The notes under the pieces were generated by a model that made no database searches, was not told the origin of the DNA, and was given only the letters and a program-made list of their open reading frames with translations. From a virus, in IMG/VR virus record IMGVR_UViG_3300046727_000224, positions 1 through 35,120 of that record: a DNA stretch of 35,120 nt. One strand, 5' to 3'. Position 1 is the first letter of the stretch. Every line of letters begins with the position of its first letter. Positions 16,495 through 24,696 of the stretch are shown here, one piece after another. A program made the translations under genes and the position numbers.

Positions 16495-17271
16495 TCAGAA
16501 AATCCGAACAGCCATGACGCCCACCTCGACAGCGATCAAGCTTCCCGAGTAGGGCAATCCGTTGAGACTGGCGAACGGCTGAATGATGTCTCCTGCCGTC
16601 GCGGTGTAGCTCACCGGGGGAAGCGGGATGACTGCCATGGTTTTGCTCACCAGAACTGTCAGGCCGGTATCGAAGTGGGCGAGTGCGTTCGATATATCAC
16701 CGGGCGTGTTGTTCGTTCGTCGAAGTTTGAACGTCAGGATTTGCTCGCTGTTGAAAGTCGCGATGCTGAAATCAAATCGGCCAGTTGCCAGAAGAAGATA
16801 TGTCCCCGCATCTGCCAGAGTTATCGCTCCGTTGAGGACTTGAGCCGGGGTGATCGTCATGGCCTGCGATCCACCCGATTGATAATTCGAAGTCAGCGGC
16901 AGCGCCGTCAGAATCTTTCCCGAGGGCGAGACCCCCGCGCCGGTGCTGATTGTGTTTCCAGTCGCGGTGTTGGCTCCCACGTTGTCATAGTTCAGAGTGG
17001 CGCTGGTCGTCGTCGGTTTGGAGACTACGGTAAAGTTACCAGCGCCAGTGATGAAGACGGTTTGTCCTGGAAGCATCCAAGAGGAATCCGCGACGTTGAT
17101 TGTCACGTTGCCGCCGAGCCCCGGAACAATGAAGTCGGCAGTGGTGTTCGTGAAAGAATTAAGTCCGTTTGTTCCGTCCGTGCCGTCCGTGCCGGGGGGA
17201 CCTTCAACTCCGGGGACATTTACAGTCGGAACATCGGGGCAAGGGGCACAGCAAGATTTTGGCGTACTCAT
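16495..17271 (-). CDS. Collagen-like head or tail fibre protein
   Basis: A 258-residue protein, first gene of the leftward virion operon. It begins with a Cys/Pro segment (KSCCAPCPDVP), then a short collagen-like G-x-y run (GVEGPPGTDGTDGTNG, about residues 21-36). Residues 43-110 form a beta module also present in the 623-residue tail protein. Residues 115-258 are beta-rich and resemble the jelly-roll trimer heads (C1q/TNF-like) that cap collagen-like phage fibres. The fold is inferred from pattern only. The protein likely trimerises and projects from the virion. Transcription would start in the 52-bp gap shared with the terminase gene. Confidence 0.65.
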   Translation of the reverse strand: MSTPKSCCAPCPDVPTVNVPGVEGPPGTDGTDGTNGLNSFTNTTADFIVPGLGGNVTINVADSSWMLPGQTVFITGAGNFTVVSKPTTTSATLNYDNVGANTATGNTISTGAGVSPSGKILTALPLTSNYQSGGSQAMTITPAQVLNGAITLADAGTYLLLATGRFDFSIATFNSEQILTFKLRRTNNTPGDISNALAHFDTGLTVLVSKTMAVIPLPPVSYTATAGDIIQPFASLNGLPYSGSLIAVEVGVMAVRIF

Positions 17272-17323
17272 ATTTTTCTGGCTGCGGGGTCAAGCCAAGA
17301 TTAGAGTCCTCTTCCGCAGTCCG
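17272..17323. promoter_or_regulatory. Divergent gap between virion operon and terminase gene
   Basis: Only 52 bp separate two divergent start codons, so promoters for both directions should lie here or inside the neighbouring coding sequences. I see no convincing -35/-10 pair on either strand and no clear ribosome binding site before either ATG, so this is a location inference, not a mapped promoter. A phage-specific promoter or an activator site would be consistent with late expression. Confidence 0.3.
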
Positions 17324-19135
17324 ATGTCAAACAAAATAGCAAAGTACGGTCTCGACTGGACCCCCGAAACCGACGACCTCCAAAAAGAGTTTTACATGAT
17401 TCGCCGGGGCGGGAAGTGGCAGGGCGAACGTGGAGAAATCGGCTTGGGACTTTTCGAACACTACAAGCGCGCAATGACGCTGATTTGGCCCGAAGACGAT
17501 TGGCATCGCTGGGCTGAACTTTCGTTGCAGGAGCAGATTCAAAACACGATCACTGGCATGATGGGTCCCGCCAGTTCCAACAAGACGTACTCCGGGGCCA
17601 AATTCGCCCTGACTGACTATTGGGTTTTCCCGGAAAACACTTGCACGCTGGTTTCCTCGACCGACGTTCGCGGCCTGGAGCTTCGAGTGTGGGGGAAGAT
17701 CAAGGACCTCTACAACCGTGGCCGGGAGCGCTTCGATTATCTCCCCGGCACTGTCCTTGAATCCATTCATGCGATCGCCACGGACGACATCGAGGAAGAC
17801 GATCGAGCGCGCGTCCTCACGCGGGGGATCATCTGCATTCCCTGCTTGCAGAGCGGACGCTACGTCGGGCTTGGGAAATATGTCGGCATCAAACAGAAGC
17901 GCGTTCGCTTGTTCGCTGACGAGTGCCAGTTGATGGGCATCACCTTTCTGGATTCCGTGTCGAACTTGAAAAACAATCCGGACTTCAAGGGTGTGTTCAT
18001 GGGAAACCCGATCGACCCCATGGACCCGCTCGGAATGATCTGCGAGCCCGAGAGTGGTTGGACGAGTTTGGCTGAACCGACGAAGACGACTACTTGGGAC
18101 ACGAAATATCCTGGAGGCCGCTGCATCAACTTTGTCGGCACTGATTCCCCCAACAACGACTTCCCGCAGGATCAACCACCTCGTTACCCATACATGATCA
18201 ATCGCAAGTCGATTGACGAGGTCGAGGCGTTCTGGAGCAAGGATTCCCAGCAGTATTATTCTCAGGCAGTCGGAGTGATGAAGACCGGCTTACTGGAGCG
18301 ACGGGTGATCACGCGCGACCTGTGCGTTCAACACCATGCGCTTGAAAAAGCAGTGTGGGGCTCTGGTGAGCGGAAAAAGTATTACGCTGTGGATGCGGCT
18401 TACTCTGGCACTGGCGGGGACCGCTGTATTGGAGGCTCCATTGAAGTCGGCAACGATCTTGAGGGGCGACAGATCATCAAGGTGAATCCGCCGAAACTTA
18501 TTCCCGTCAGCATTCGATCGGACAAAATTCCAGAGGACCAGATTGCAGAGTTTGTGAAGCGCGACATGGACCAGGAGGGCATTCTGGTGGAGAACGGCTT
18601 TTATGACTCGACCGGACGCGGAACATTGGGGTCCGCCTTCGCGAGAGTCTTTGGAAGTTCTGTCCCGGTGCCGATTGAATTCGGAGGCAAGCCAACCAAG
18701 CGTCCCGTTCGTCATGATCTTTTCATAATGGACGAACACACTGGCCAACGTCGGCACAAGCGCTGTGACGAGCACTACTACGATTTTGTTTCGGAGCTTT
18801 GGATGACAAGCCGCTACGTGATCGAGAGCGACCAGTTGAGGGAATTGCCCGAGGATGTTATGAGGGAGGGATGTCAGCGCGAGTACGGCACAGCGGCGGG
18901 GAACAAGTATTTTGTGGAGAGTAAACACGACAAAAAGGCCCGCGAGAGGATGAAAGTGAGCCCCGATCTCTACGACTGGCTTGTTACTGCGATCGAGGGA
19001 GCGCGCCGTCGTGGGTTCATTTTGCAGAAGCTTGGCGTGATCATGATCGAGAACGATAGCGACAAATGGCTTGACGAACGCAGGAGAAAGTTGGAAAAGC
19101 TCTATGGCTCTAAGCGTCTGAACTATGCCACTTAA
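17324..19135 (+). CDS. terL: Terminase large subunit (packaging ATPase/nuclease)
   Basis: A 603-residue motor protein that pumps DNA into the prohead and cuts it. The ATPase domain has a variant Walker A (GPASSNKT, residues 81-88) and Walker B (RLFADE, about 195-200), with GNPID near 228 as a likely coupling motif. The nuclease half opens with YYAVDAAYSGTGGDR (acidic Asp at 357), followed later by YDSTGRGTLG. The frame is open upstream to 16997, but that part overlaps the fibre gene on the other strand. The ATG at 17324 starts the recognisable N-terminus. No small terminase gene was seen beside it. The Walker A lacks the more usual GxGKS/T form but keeps the essential Lys-Thr. Confidence 0.9.
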   Translation: MSNKIAKYGLDWTPETDDLQKEFYMIRRGGKWQGERGEIGLGLFEHYKRAMTLIWPEDDWHRWAELSLQEQIQNTITGMMGPASSNKTYSGAKFALTDYWVFPENTCTLVSSTDVRGLELRVWGKIKDLYNRGRERFDYLPGTVLESIHAIATDDIEEDDRARVLTRGIICIPCLQSGRYVGLGKYVGIKQKRVRLFADECQLMGITFLDSVSNLKNNPDFKGVFMGNPIDPMDPLGMICEPESGWTSLAEPTKTTTWDTKYPGGRCINFVGTDSPNNDFPQDQPPRYPYMINRKSIDEVEAFWSKDSQQYYSQAVGVMKTGLLERRVITRDLCVQHHALEKAVWGSGERKKYYAVDAAYSGTGGDRCIGGSIEVGNDLEGRQIIKVNPPKLIPVSIRSDKIPEDQIAEFVKRDMDQEGILVENGFYDSTGRGTLGSAFARVFGSSVPVPIEFGGKPTKRPVRHDLFIMDEHTGQRRHKRCDEHYYDFVSELWMTSRYVIESDQLRELPEDVMREGCQREYGTAAGNKYFVESKHDKKARERMKVSPDLYDWLVTAIEGARRRGFILQKLGVIMIENDSDKWLDERRRKLEKLYGSKRLNYAT

Positions 19136-19850
19136 AACAACCGCCACACTTCCTCCGGGTGGATGGGTGTACATCCAAAAGGGAAACGACGGCAAAGACC
19201 TCGCCAGATTCCGGTCAATGTCCCCGTTCAATGAGGCAGTCACCGAGATTCTGAGAGTCAGGCAGGCCAATGGTCTGCCCCGAGCTTCCGCCCAGGAAGT
19301 CGCTGAAGACCTCGACGCCGCACAGTGCGAGCGGCTGGGCTTTGACCCGAACTGGGTCCAGTCAAAAAAAAAGACTTTTACCTTTCAGCCGGTCAAACTT
19401 TTCAAGGTGTCAGCCCAGCACGTCCGGGAAACTGTTCAGGGTGCAGCCGAACGTCTTGGACAGTTGGTTGACGGTGCGAGCATCATTCGCCGTTGGTTTG
19501 GTGATGGGCTTACTCCGGTCTATCCCGAGATTTCCCAGGCCCGCGCCAATGTGTGCACACAGATCAACAACGGAACTCCCTGTCAATTTAACAACCCCGG
19601 TTTCAGACCTGTTGAAGCGGCAGCCGAGTTTCTCCGATTGCTTGCAGAGCAAAAGAACAATCTCAAACTCTCTGTCGAAGGTGAAGACAAGCTACACACT
19701 TGCGAACTCTGCTGGTGCCACCTGCCGACTAAAGTTCACGTACCGTTGAAGCACATTTTATCCGAAACCCCGCAACCCATGATCGACAAAATCCGGCAGG
19801 AGCAACCCGCTTGCTGGATCGTCACAGAACAGAACAGCCCCGCAATATGA
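19125..19850 (+). CDS. Conserved phage protein with C-terminal cysteine cluster
   Basis: A 241-residue protein overlapping the terminase stop by 11 nt. The N-terminus has PPGGWVYIQ followed by a segment rich in Arg and ending NGLPRAS, then C-E-R-L-G-F. The C-terminal third holds TCELCWCHLPTKVHVPL and a final PACWIV. From memory, this combination (an NGLPRAS-type segment, a CxxCxC cluster and a KVHVPL stretch) recurs in uncharacterised phage proteins near terminase genes. The cysteines suggest a metal site. It is coupled to the next gene by ATGA. A packaging or head-completion role is possible, but I cannot assign one. Confidence 0.65.
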   Translation: MPLKTTATLPPGGWVYIQKGNDGKDLARFRSMSPFNEAVTEILRVRQANGLPRASAQEVAEDLDAAQCERLGFDPNWVQSKKKTFTFQPVKLFKVSAQHVRETVQGAAERLGQLVDGASIIRRWFGDGLTPVYPEISQARANVCTQINNGTPCQFNNPGFRPVEAAAEFLRLLAEQKNNLKLSVEGEDKLHTCELCWCHLPTKVHVPLKHILSETPQPMIDKIRQEQPACWIVTEQNSPAI

Positions 19851-20659
19851 GCACACCCCTCCTGGTAGTCCTTCCCTTCTGCAAAAAAGACGTTGACCTC
19901 GCCGCGCAAATTATTCGGTGGATGGCAGAGATCAACACGCCAAAGGCAGCAGCCATTCTACTCGCCTCTGACGACGAGGTTCCCAGCGAGAGAGTAATAG
20001 AAATGGCGCGGGAGGCAAAGGCGACGTTCAACTTCGTTAAAGCGATGATGGTCCCCGTAACAGAAGGCGGCTGGCCTCCCAATAAGATGTTCCTGCAAGT
20101 GGCCTACCAGATTCAGGATCAATACCGCTGGCCTTTCTTTTGGATGGAGCCGGATTGCGTGCCGCTTGTTCCTGATTGGCTGGAGCAACTGGAGAATGTT
20201 TATGGCGATTGCCCGAAGCGGTTCATGGGACCGCTGATCACTCAGGACAAACAGCCCGAGCTTCCGAAGGTTCATTTGACGGGTTGTTCAATTTATCCCC
20301 CGGACTGCTATGGGATAATCGAGAACTTCCAGTCCGTGAGGAGCGGTCAAGACGCGTGGGACATTGGTTGCGCTGAAGCGGTAGTCCCCAAGTCTGCGGA
20401 CACGAAACTGATTCAACACTACTGGGGCCTTCCGGAACTGCCGCCTGTGTTTGTGAAGGCCCGTGATGCCGATTCTCCCAAGAACTTTTTGACGCTGGAC
20501 TTCATCAAGCCCGAGGCTGTGATTTTCCACCGGGACAAAACGCATTCGCTTTTGCCATTGCTGCGAGCGCGCTCTGCCCCGGTATCGCTGCTCCCGGAGA
20601 TCAACGAGCCCAGTCCGCAACAATCAACCCCACTCCCCGCTGAAATCGAGGTACCATAA
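19847..20659 (+). CDS. GT-A-type glycosyltransferase-like protein
   Basis: A 270-residue protein, start at the ATG overlapping the upstream stop (ATGA). It begins with a strand and loop typical of GT-A nucleotide binding (LLVVLPFCKKD), has an acidic SDDEVP at about 41-46, and contains FFWMEPDCVPL at 98-107, where EPDC would be the DxD-like metal site. HLTGCSIYPPD follows at 143-153. This looks like a sugar transferase; donor and acceptor are unknown. It sits between the terminase and portal genes, where accessory enzymes are unusual. Together with the two-domain transferase at 1863-3326 it suggests a glycosylation pathway on the virion or host surface. The ~40-residue C-terminal tail is Pro/Ser-rich. 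Confidence 0.6.
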   Translation: MSTPLLVVLPFCKKDVDLAAQIIRWMAEINTPKAAAILLASDDEVPSERVIEMAREAKATFNFVKAMMVPVTEGGWPPNKMFLQVAYQIQDQYRWPFFWMEPDCVPLVPDWLEQLENVYGDCPKRFMGPLITQDKQPELPKVHLTGCSIYPPDCYGIIENFQSVRSGQDAWDIGCAEAVVPKSADTKLIQHYWGLPELPPVFVKARDADSPKNFLTLDFIKPEAVIFHRDKTHSLLPLLRARSAPVSLLPEINEPSPQQSTPLPAEIEVP

Positions 20660-20700
20660 ACTTTTCAACGCCGGATAAAGTCGGCTCAGTAATCGACACA

Positions 20701-22935
20701 ATGAGGAATGCGGAGGTCACGCGCGCCCCAAACCGCGCGCTCCTCAACTCTTTTTTCAATGGTGAGCCGCCGTGGACGCAAAAGGAAGCTCAGGACAACA
20801 ACATCCTGATCAACTACAACGACAAGCAGGGATGCACCCTGCTGCATCAAGCGCGCAACCAGTACGAGAACGCATTCAGCAAGGCCGGGAACTTTTTCAA
20901 AGTGACTGTGCCGGACGCGCCGGTCGACAAGCAGAGCGACACTGGTTTCAAAATCACCAATCGCATCAACAAGACCATGCGCCGCAGTCCGGCTTACTAC
21001 TACACGCAGGATTGCGTTTGGGGTGGGGTCGTGCTCCATGGCGTTGGCGCAAAGGTGTGGTTCGATGAATTCAAGTGGCGCCCGCAGTTCGTGGGAATCC
21101 AGGACATTCTCCTGCCAACGGATACCGATCTCACGATGGATAATTGCCGGTACATCGCTTTCCGACGAGGGATGAAGCCGGGGGAATTGTTCAAGCGCAC
21201 GTTCGCCAAGCAGAAAAAGAACATTGATCCCGGTTGGGACCTCAAGAGCGTTCGCAAATTGCTGAACGATTTTAAGGACCTCAACACGAATAAGCAGAAT
21301 TACGACTGGTCGAATAATCCGGAGCAGATGACGGAGTTGTATAAACAAAACGCTTGTTACTACGACGCCGACTCCGCTCCCATGATTTGGTTTTGGGATT
21401 TCTACCACTTGGAGGAGGAGACGACGAAGCTCACAAAAATGGGCTGGCATCGGAAGCTCATTCTCGACAAGGACGTTCAGTCTGGGAAGACGTTCAGCGA
21501 TCCCGCGAGCTTCATCTACGCTTCGAAGAGGCCCTTTGCTCAGAGCATGGGGAACTTTGTGCATTTCCAGTTCGGCGACGGCAACAACGTGCCGCCGTTC
21601 AAGTATCATTCCATCCGAGCGCTCGCGTGGTTGGTTTACGATCTGGTCTGGATCATGAACCGGCTCAATTGTCAGTTCACGCAGCACGTCTTCGAGCAAC
21701 TCATGATGCTCTTTCGCGTGAACGATCCCGCCGACAGGGATCGCATGACGAAGTTGGTTTTGCAGGGCATTGTGGGATTGCTTCCCGAGGGATTAAACAT
21801 GGTGACAGCCGATGAGCGGTATCAGGTTCAGGCTCCGCTCGTTCAAGGGCTCATTTCCAATTTAAAGCAGCGAGTGGGCGAGACTGCTTCGATGTACACG
21901 CAGAACGTGGACAGCGGGACGCAGAAGGAGCGCACCAAATACGAGGTGCAGGCCCTTCTCGCTCAGGTTAGCTCCCTCATGTCGTCCATGCTCGGGCGAG
22001 CCTACCGACAGGAGTACTTCGCGGACGTGGAAATTGCCCGTCGTTTCGGCATTAAGAATTCTGACGATTTCGACGTGAAGAAATTCCGGCGCGACTGCAT
22101 CAACGACGGCGTGGACGAGAAATATCTGGACCCGGAGCGCTGGGAGGTCGAAGTCGAGCAGGTCCTTGGAAACGGAAACCGGATGCTCGAAATGGCGGAA
22201 GCGACCGAACTAATGGAGCGCGTCAATGTGTTCGATCCCGGCGCGCAGCAGGAGATCAAGCACGACTACGTCCTCGCGGTTACGAACAACGCTCGCAAGG
22301 CTGCGCGGCTGGTGCCGCTCAATGCGAAGTCGAAAGTCACGGATTCTGTGGATCACGCCCAGCAGTCGTTTGGCTCGTTGATGTTCGGCGCGGACATGGA
22401 GCCCAAGGAGGGCATGAGCCACATTGAGATCGTCGAGACGCTCCTGCGAATGATGGGGCAGGTTGTTGAACGCATCAAGGCCACTGGAGGCGTCGGCAAA
22501 CCCGAGGATTTGGTTGGTCTGGAGAACGTCGCGAAGTATATCGGCAAGCACATTATGATCATCGCCCAGGACCCGAAGGAAAAGGCTCGGGTCAAGGTTT
22601 ACGCCGACACGCTGGGCAAGATCATGAACGACGTTCGGGCCTTCGCCCAGCGTCAGCAGGAGGCCGCGAAGCAGGCCAGCGCGCAGCAGGACCCGGAGGC
22701 CATGGCGAAGATTCAGAGCGAGATGGCAATTCTCAAGGTGAAGCTCCAGGGCAAGGACGCGACAGCCAAGCAGCAGTTGCAGCACAAGGAACAGAAGTTT
22801 GTGCAGCAGCAGCGGCACAACGAAGAGAAGAGTCAGACGGATTTGAAGCTCCGCACTGGACAGGCTGTCGCGGAGACCTTCATCAACGGAGTCAAGCAGG
22901 GTGCGACTCCGAAAAGTCCGATGTCTGAGAACTGA
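20701..22935 (+). CDS. Portal protein
   Basis: A 744-residue protein from the first ATG. It has the N-terminal pattern F-F-N-G-E-P-P-W-T-Q of podovirus portals, a beta-rich middle (wing), a helical stem region around the segment TADERYQVQAPLVQGLISNL, and a Gln/Lys-rich coiled-coil C-terminus (about 655-725). It forms the dodecameric ring at the capsid vertex where the terminase docks. The reading frame is open 57 nt further upstream without any ATG, GTG or TTG, and that stretch reads like protein (STPDKVGSVIDT). An ATA at 20656 overlapping the previous stop could be the true start. The gene is followed 5 nt later by the ATP-grasp gene. Confidence 0.8.
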   Translation: MRNAEVTRAPNRALLNSFFNGEPPWTQKEAQDNNILINYNDKQGCTLLHQARNQYENAFSKAGNFFKVTVPDAPVDKQSDTGFKITNRINKTMRRSPAYYYTQDCVWGGVVLHGVGAKVWFDEFKWRPQFVGIQDILLPTDTDLTMDNCRYIAFRRGMKPGELFKRTFAKQKKNIDPGWDLKSVRKLLNDFKDLNTNKQNYDWSNNPEQMTELYKQNACYYDADSAPMIWFWDFYHLEEETTKLTKMGWHRKLILDKDVQSGKTFSDPASFIYASKRPFAQSMGNFVHFQFGDGNNVPPFKYHSIRALAWLVYDLVWIMNRLNCQFTQHVFEQLMMLFRVNDPADRDRMTKLVLQGIVGLLPEGLNMVTADERYQVQAPLVQGLISNLKQRVGETASMYTQNVDSGTQKERTKYEVQALLAQVSSLMSSMLGRAYRQEYFADVEIARRFGIKNSDDFDVKKFRRDCINDGVDEKYLDPERWEVEVEQVLGNGNRMLEMAEATELMERVNVFDPGAQQEIKHDYVLAVTNNARKAARLVPLNAKSKVTDSVDHAQQSFGSLMFGADMEPKEGMSHIEIVETLLRMMGQVVERIKATGGVGKPEDLVGLENVAKYIGKHIMIIAQDPKEKARVKVYADTLGKIMNDVRAFAQRQQEAAKQASAQQDPEAMAKIQSEMAILKVKLQGKDATAKQQLQHKEQKFVQQQRHNEEKSQTDLKLRTGQAVAETFINGVKQGATPKSPMSEN

Positions 22936-22940
22936 TCGCT

Positions 22941-24200
22941 GTGAGTCTGCAAAACGATAGCATTTTGTTTTACGACTACGGGCTCTTTGTGAGCCTCGCG
23001 GAACTCTGCACGAAGTTTTTTGGTCGCGTCGGCTACTTCTCTCCGTGGGAGACCTCCTTTTCTGACGGTCGGGAGTTGCTGATTGGGCATGGACTCAAAG
23101 GGGTGGAGCGCATCAAATACTTCGACAAGGTCGTGGACGAGTTCAGTTTGATTTGCTTCCCTGATTGTCACGACGGTTGGCTCCAGAAGTATTTCCGAGA
23201 CCATGGCTACCGTGTTTGGGGATCAGGTTTAGGCGCCGAGCTTGAACTGGCGCGCTGGACAGCCAAAGAGCGATTGGAAAAAGCCGGTGTCCCAATTGGA
23301 GAGTCCCACCTCGTTGAAGGCACAGCCGCACTGAGGAAATTCTTCCAGGACAATCCCAGCGACAAGGGCTGGTTTGTGAAGGTCTCCGGATTTCGCGGCC
23401 TGGGCGAGACGTGGTTCGCCAGAGACTACGTCGACGCGAAGGGTGCGATTGATGAATTCGATTTGAAATATGGCGGACTGCAATACCTCACGCCGTTCAT
23501 CATCGAGGCCAGCATTCCGGACGCGAAGGAGATCGGCTACGACGGTTTTTCGGTGTTTGGACAGTTCCCGAAATCCTCTTTCTGGGGCATCGAGCAAAAG
23601 GACAAGTCCTACTTTGGGAAGGTTTCAAACTACGATGATCTGCCACCGGAATTGATCGCGGTGAACAAGGCAGTTGCTCCCGTGATGAAGGAGCTTGGTT
23701 ACTGCAACGCATTCTCCAGCGAACTCCGTAACGACATCCCGATTGATCTCACCTGCCGCCACGCTTCGCCTGCCGGTGAAGTCATGTGGGAGGCGATGGA
23801 GAATCTCGACGAGGTTCTTTTCTACGGAGCCGAGGGAACGCTTGTTGAACCGAAGTGGAAAGCGAAATTCGGAGCGCAGATTTTGCTCTGCTCAGAATGG
23901 GCTCTGGATCGCTGGCAACCGATTCGCTTCCCCGAGGATATTCGGGAGTACTTGAAGATTTACAACCATTGCCGTATCGACACGAAGGGCGACGGCGGAA
24001 TTGTGGATTTTTTCATTCCCCAGATCGCGAAGATGAAACAGATCGGTTCGGTTGTTGCCCTGGGCGACACGCCGGAAGAAGCCGTTGACAAGTGCAAGGA
24101 GATAGCCGAACAGGTTCGCGGGTTCGATCTGGAATCCGAGGCCGATTCCCTCGACAAATGCGTTGAGGAAATGGAAGAGCAGCCCGCTGAGGCTACCTAA
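22941..24200 (+). CDS. ATP-grasp ligase-like enzyme
   Basis: A 419-residue protein starting at a GTG 5 nt after the portal stop. Residues about 100-120 (TAKERLEKAGVPIGE) match the entry helix of ATP-grasp enzymes. FVKVSGFRGLGETW (145-158) is the lysine/glycine-rich ATP-binding region. A KEIGYDGFSVFG segment (196-207) and IPIDLTCRHASP (266-277) correspond to the metal and substrate side. The end (VVALGDTPEEAVDKCKEIAE, about 371-390) resembles PurD-type C-terminal domains. The first about 95 residues form a Rossmann-like pre-ATP-grasp domain. The enzyme would join a carboxylate to an amine or similar nucleophile using ATP. Its target is unknown. It lies at the end of the packaging operon, converging with the replication block and overlapping it by 8 nt. 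Confidence 0.65.
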   Translation: MSLQNDSILFYDYGLFVSLAELCTKFFGRVGYFSPWETSFSDGRELLIGHGLKGVERIKYFDKVVDEFSLICFPDCHDGWLQKYFRDHGYRVWGSGLGAELELARWTAKERLEKAGVPIGESHLVEGTAALRKFFQDNPSDKGWFVKVSGFRGLGETWFARDYVDAKGAIDEFDLKYGGLQYLTPFIIEASIPDAKEIGYDGFSVFGQFPKSSFWGIEQKDKSYFGKVSNYDDLPPELIAVNKAVAPVMKELGYCNAFSSELRNDIPIDLTCRHASPAGEVMWEAMENLDEVLFYGAEGTLVEPKWKAKFGAQILLCSEWALDRWQPIRFPEDIREYLKIYNHCRIDTKGDGGIVDFFIPQIAKMKQIGSVVALGDTPEEAVDKCKEIAEQVRGFDLESEADSLDKCVEEMEEQPAEAT

Positions 24201-24696
24201 CTCGCCTTTCAGCGAGGCAGATAGTATCATTGTGTCCCCCTCCGTGGCAGCAGAGCATGATCTCTATGATTTCAAAGCCATGCTTCTCGCCCATACCGCC
24301 ACTATTCCAGCCGAAGCTCAAAACAATCGAGTCGCTTGATAAACACGGTAGGAGTGCGTTCCTGACTCTGGAGTAAAGAGCACCATTCTGGGTTTGCTTC
24401 ATACCCACCTCAAGGCCAACTGATTTGTAGCACTCGCTCATTTGTCTGGGGCTATAAGGTGGGTCGAATAATGCAAGATCGACAACAATTTTCTGATCAT
24501 GAATTAGCTTACAGAATTCCTCCGCGTCGATCCCGTCAAACGCTAAGTCGTTATTGTAGGTGCAGAGCTTTTTGTTTGAAGAAAACGGGTCGATTGAGAC
24601 CCTGGATTGGGACAGATAGCCACGCACAAACTCTCCGATCGGTTTGATGTCGAACGTGTGCTTGTTGGGCATTGCCCAGACCCTGGAAAATTTCAT
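24193..24696 (-). CDS. DPPY-motif DNA methyltransferase-like protein (second copy)
   Basis: A 167-residue protein whose ATG overlaps the DnaB stop as ATGA. It carries ALFDPPYSP (catalytic motif IV of N6-adenine/N4-cytosine methyltransferases) and an SIDPFSSN segment that may be the degenerate SAM-binding or motif X part. The protein is short, with no clear target-recognition domain, so specificity may be low or provided by another subunit. From its motif it would methylate phage DNA, probably adenine, to evade restriction or to mark newly replicated DNA. It is the last gene of the replication operon and converges with the ATP-grasp gene, overlapping it by 8 nt. Confidence 0.65.
   Translation of the reverse strand: MKFSRVWAMPNKHTFDIKPIGEFVRGYLSQSRVSIDPFSSNKKLCTYNNDLAFDGIDAEEFCKLIHDQKIVVDLALFDPPYSPRQMSECYKSVGLEVGMKQTQNGALYSRVRNALLPCLSSDSIVLSFGWNSGGMGEKHGFEIIEIMLCCHGGGHNDTICLAERRVR

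Noticed and set aside
16997-17323. Upstream extension of the terminase frame
   Set aside because: It overlaps the collagen-like fibre gene on the other strand, and the recognisable terminase N-terminus starts at the ATG at 17324.
17327-18175. Minus-strand open frame opposite the terminase gene
   Set aside because: Antisense shadow of a clearly coding gene; no motif and no coupling.
18290-19270. Second minus-strand open frame opposite the terminase
   Set aside because: Antisense shadow of the terminase and the following gene.
20686-21699. Minus-strand open frame opposite the portal gene
   Set aside because: Antisense shadow; Val/Leu-rich mirrored composition without motifs.
24196-24216. Bidirectional terminator at the convergent junction
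   Set aside because: A 5-bp stem (CTCGC/GCGAG) is too weak and has no T-run on either side.
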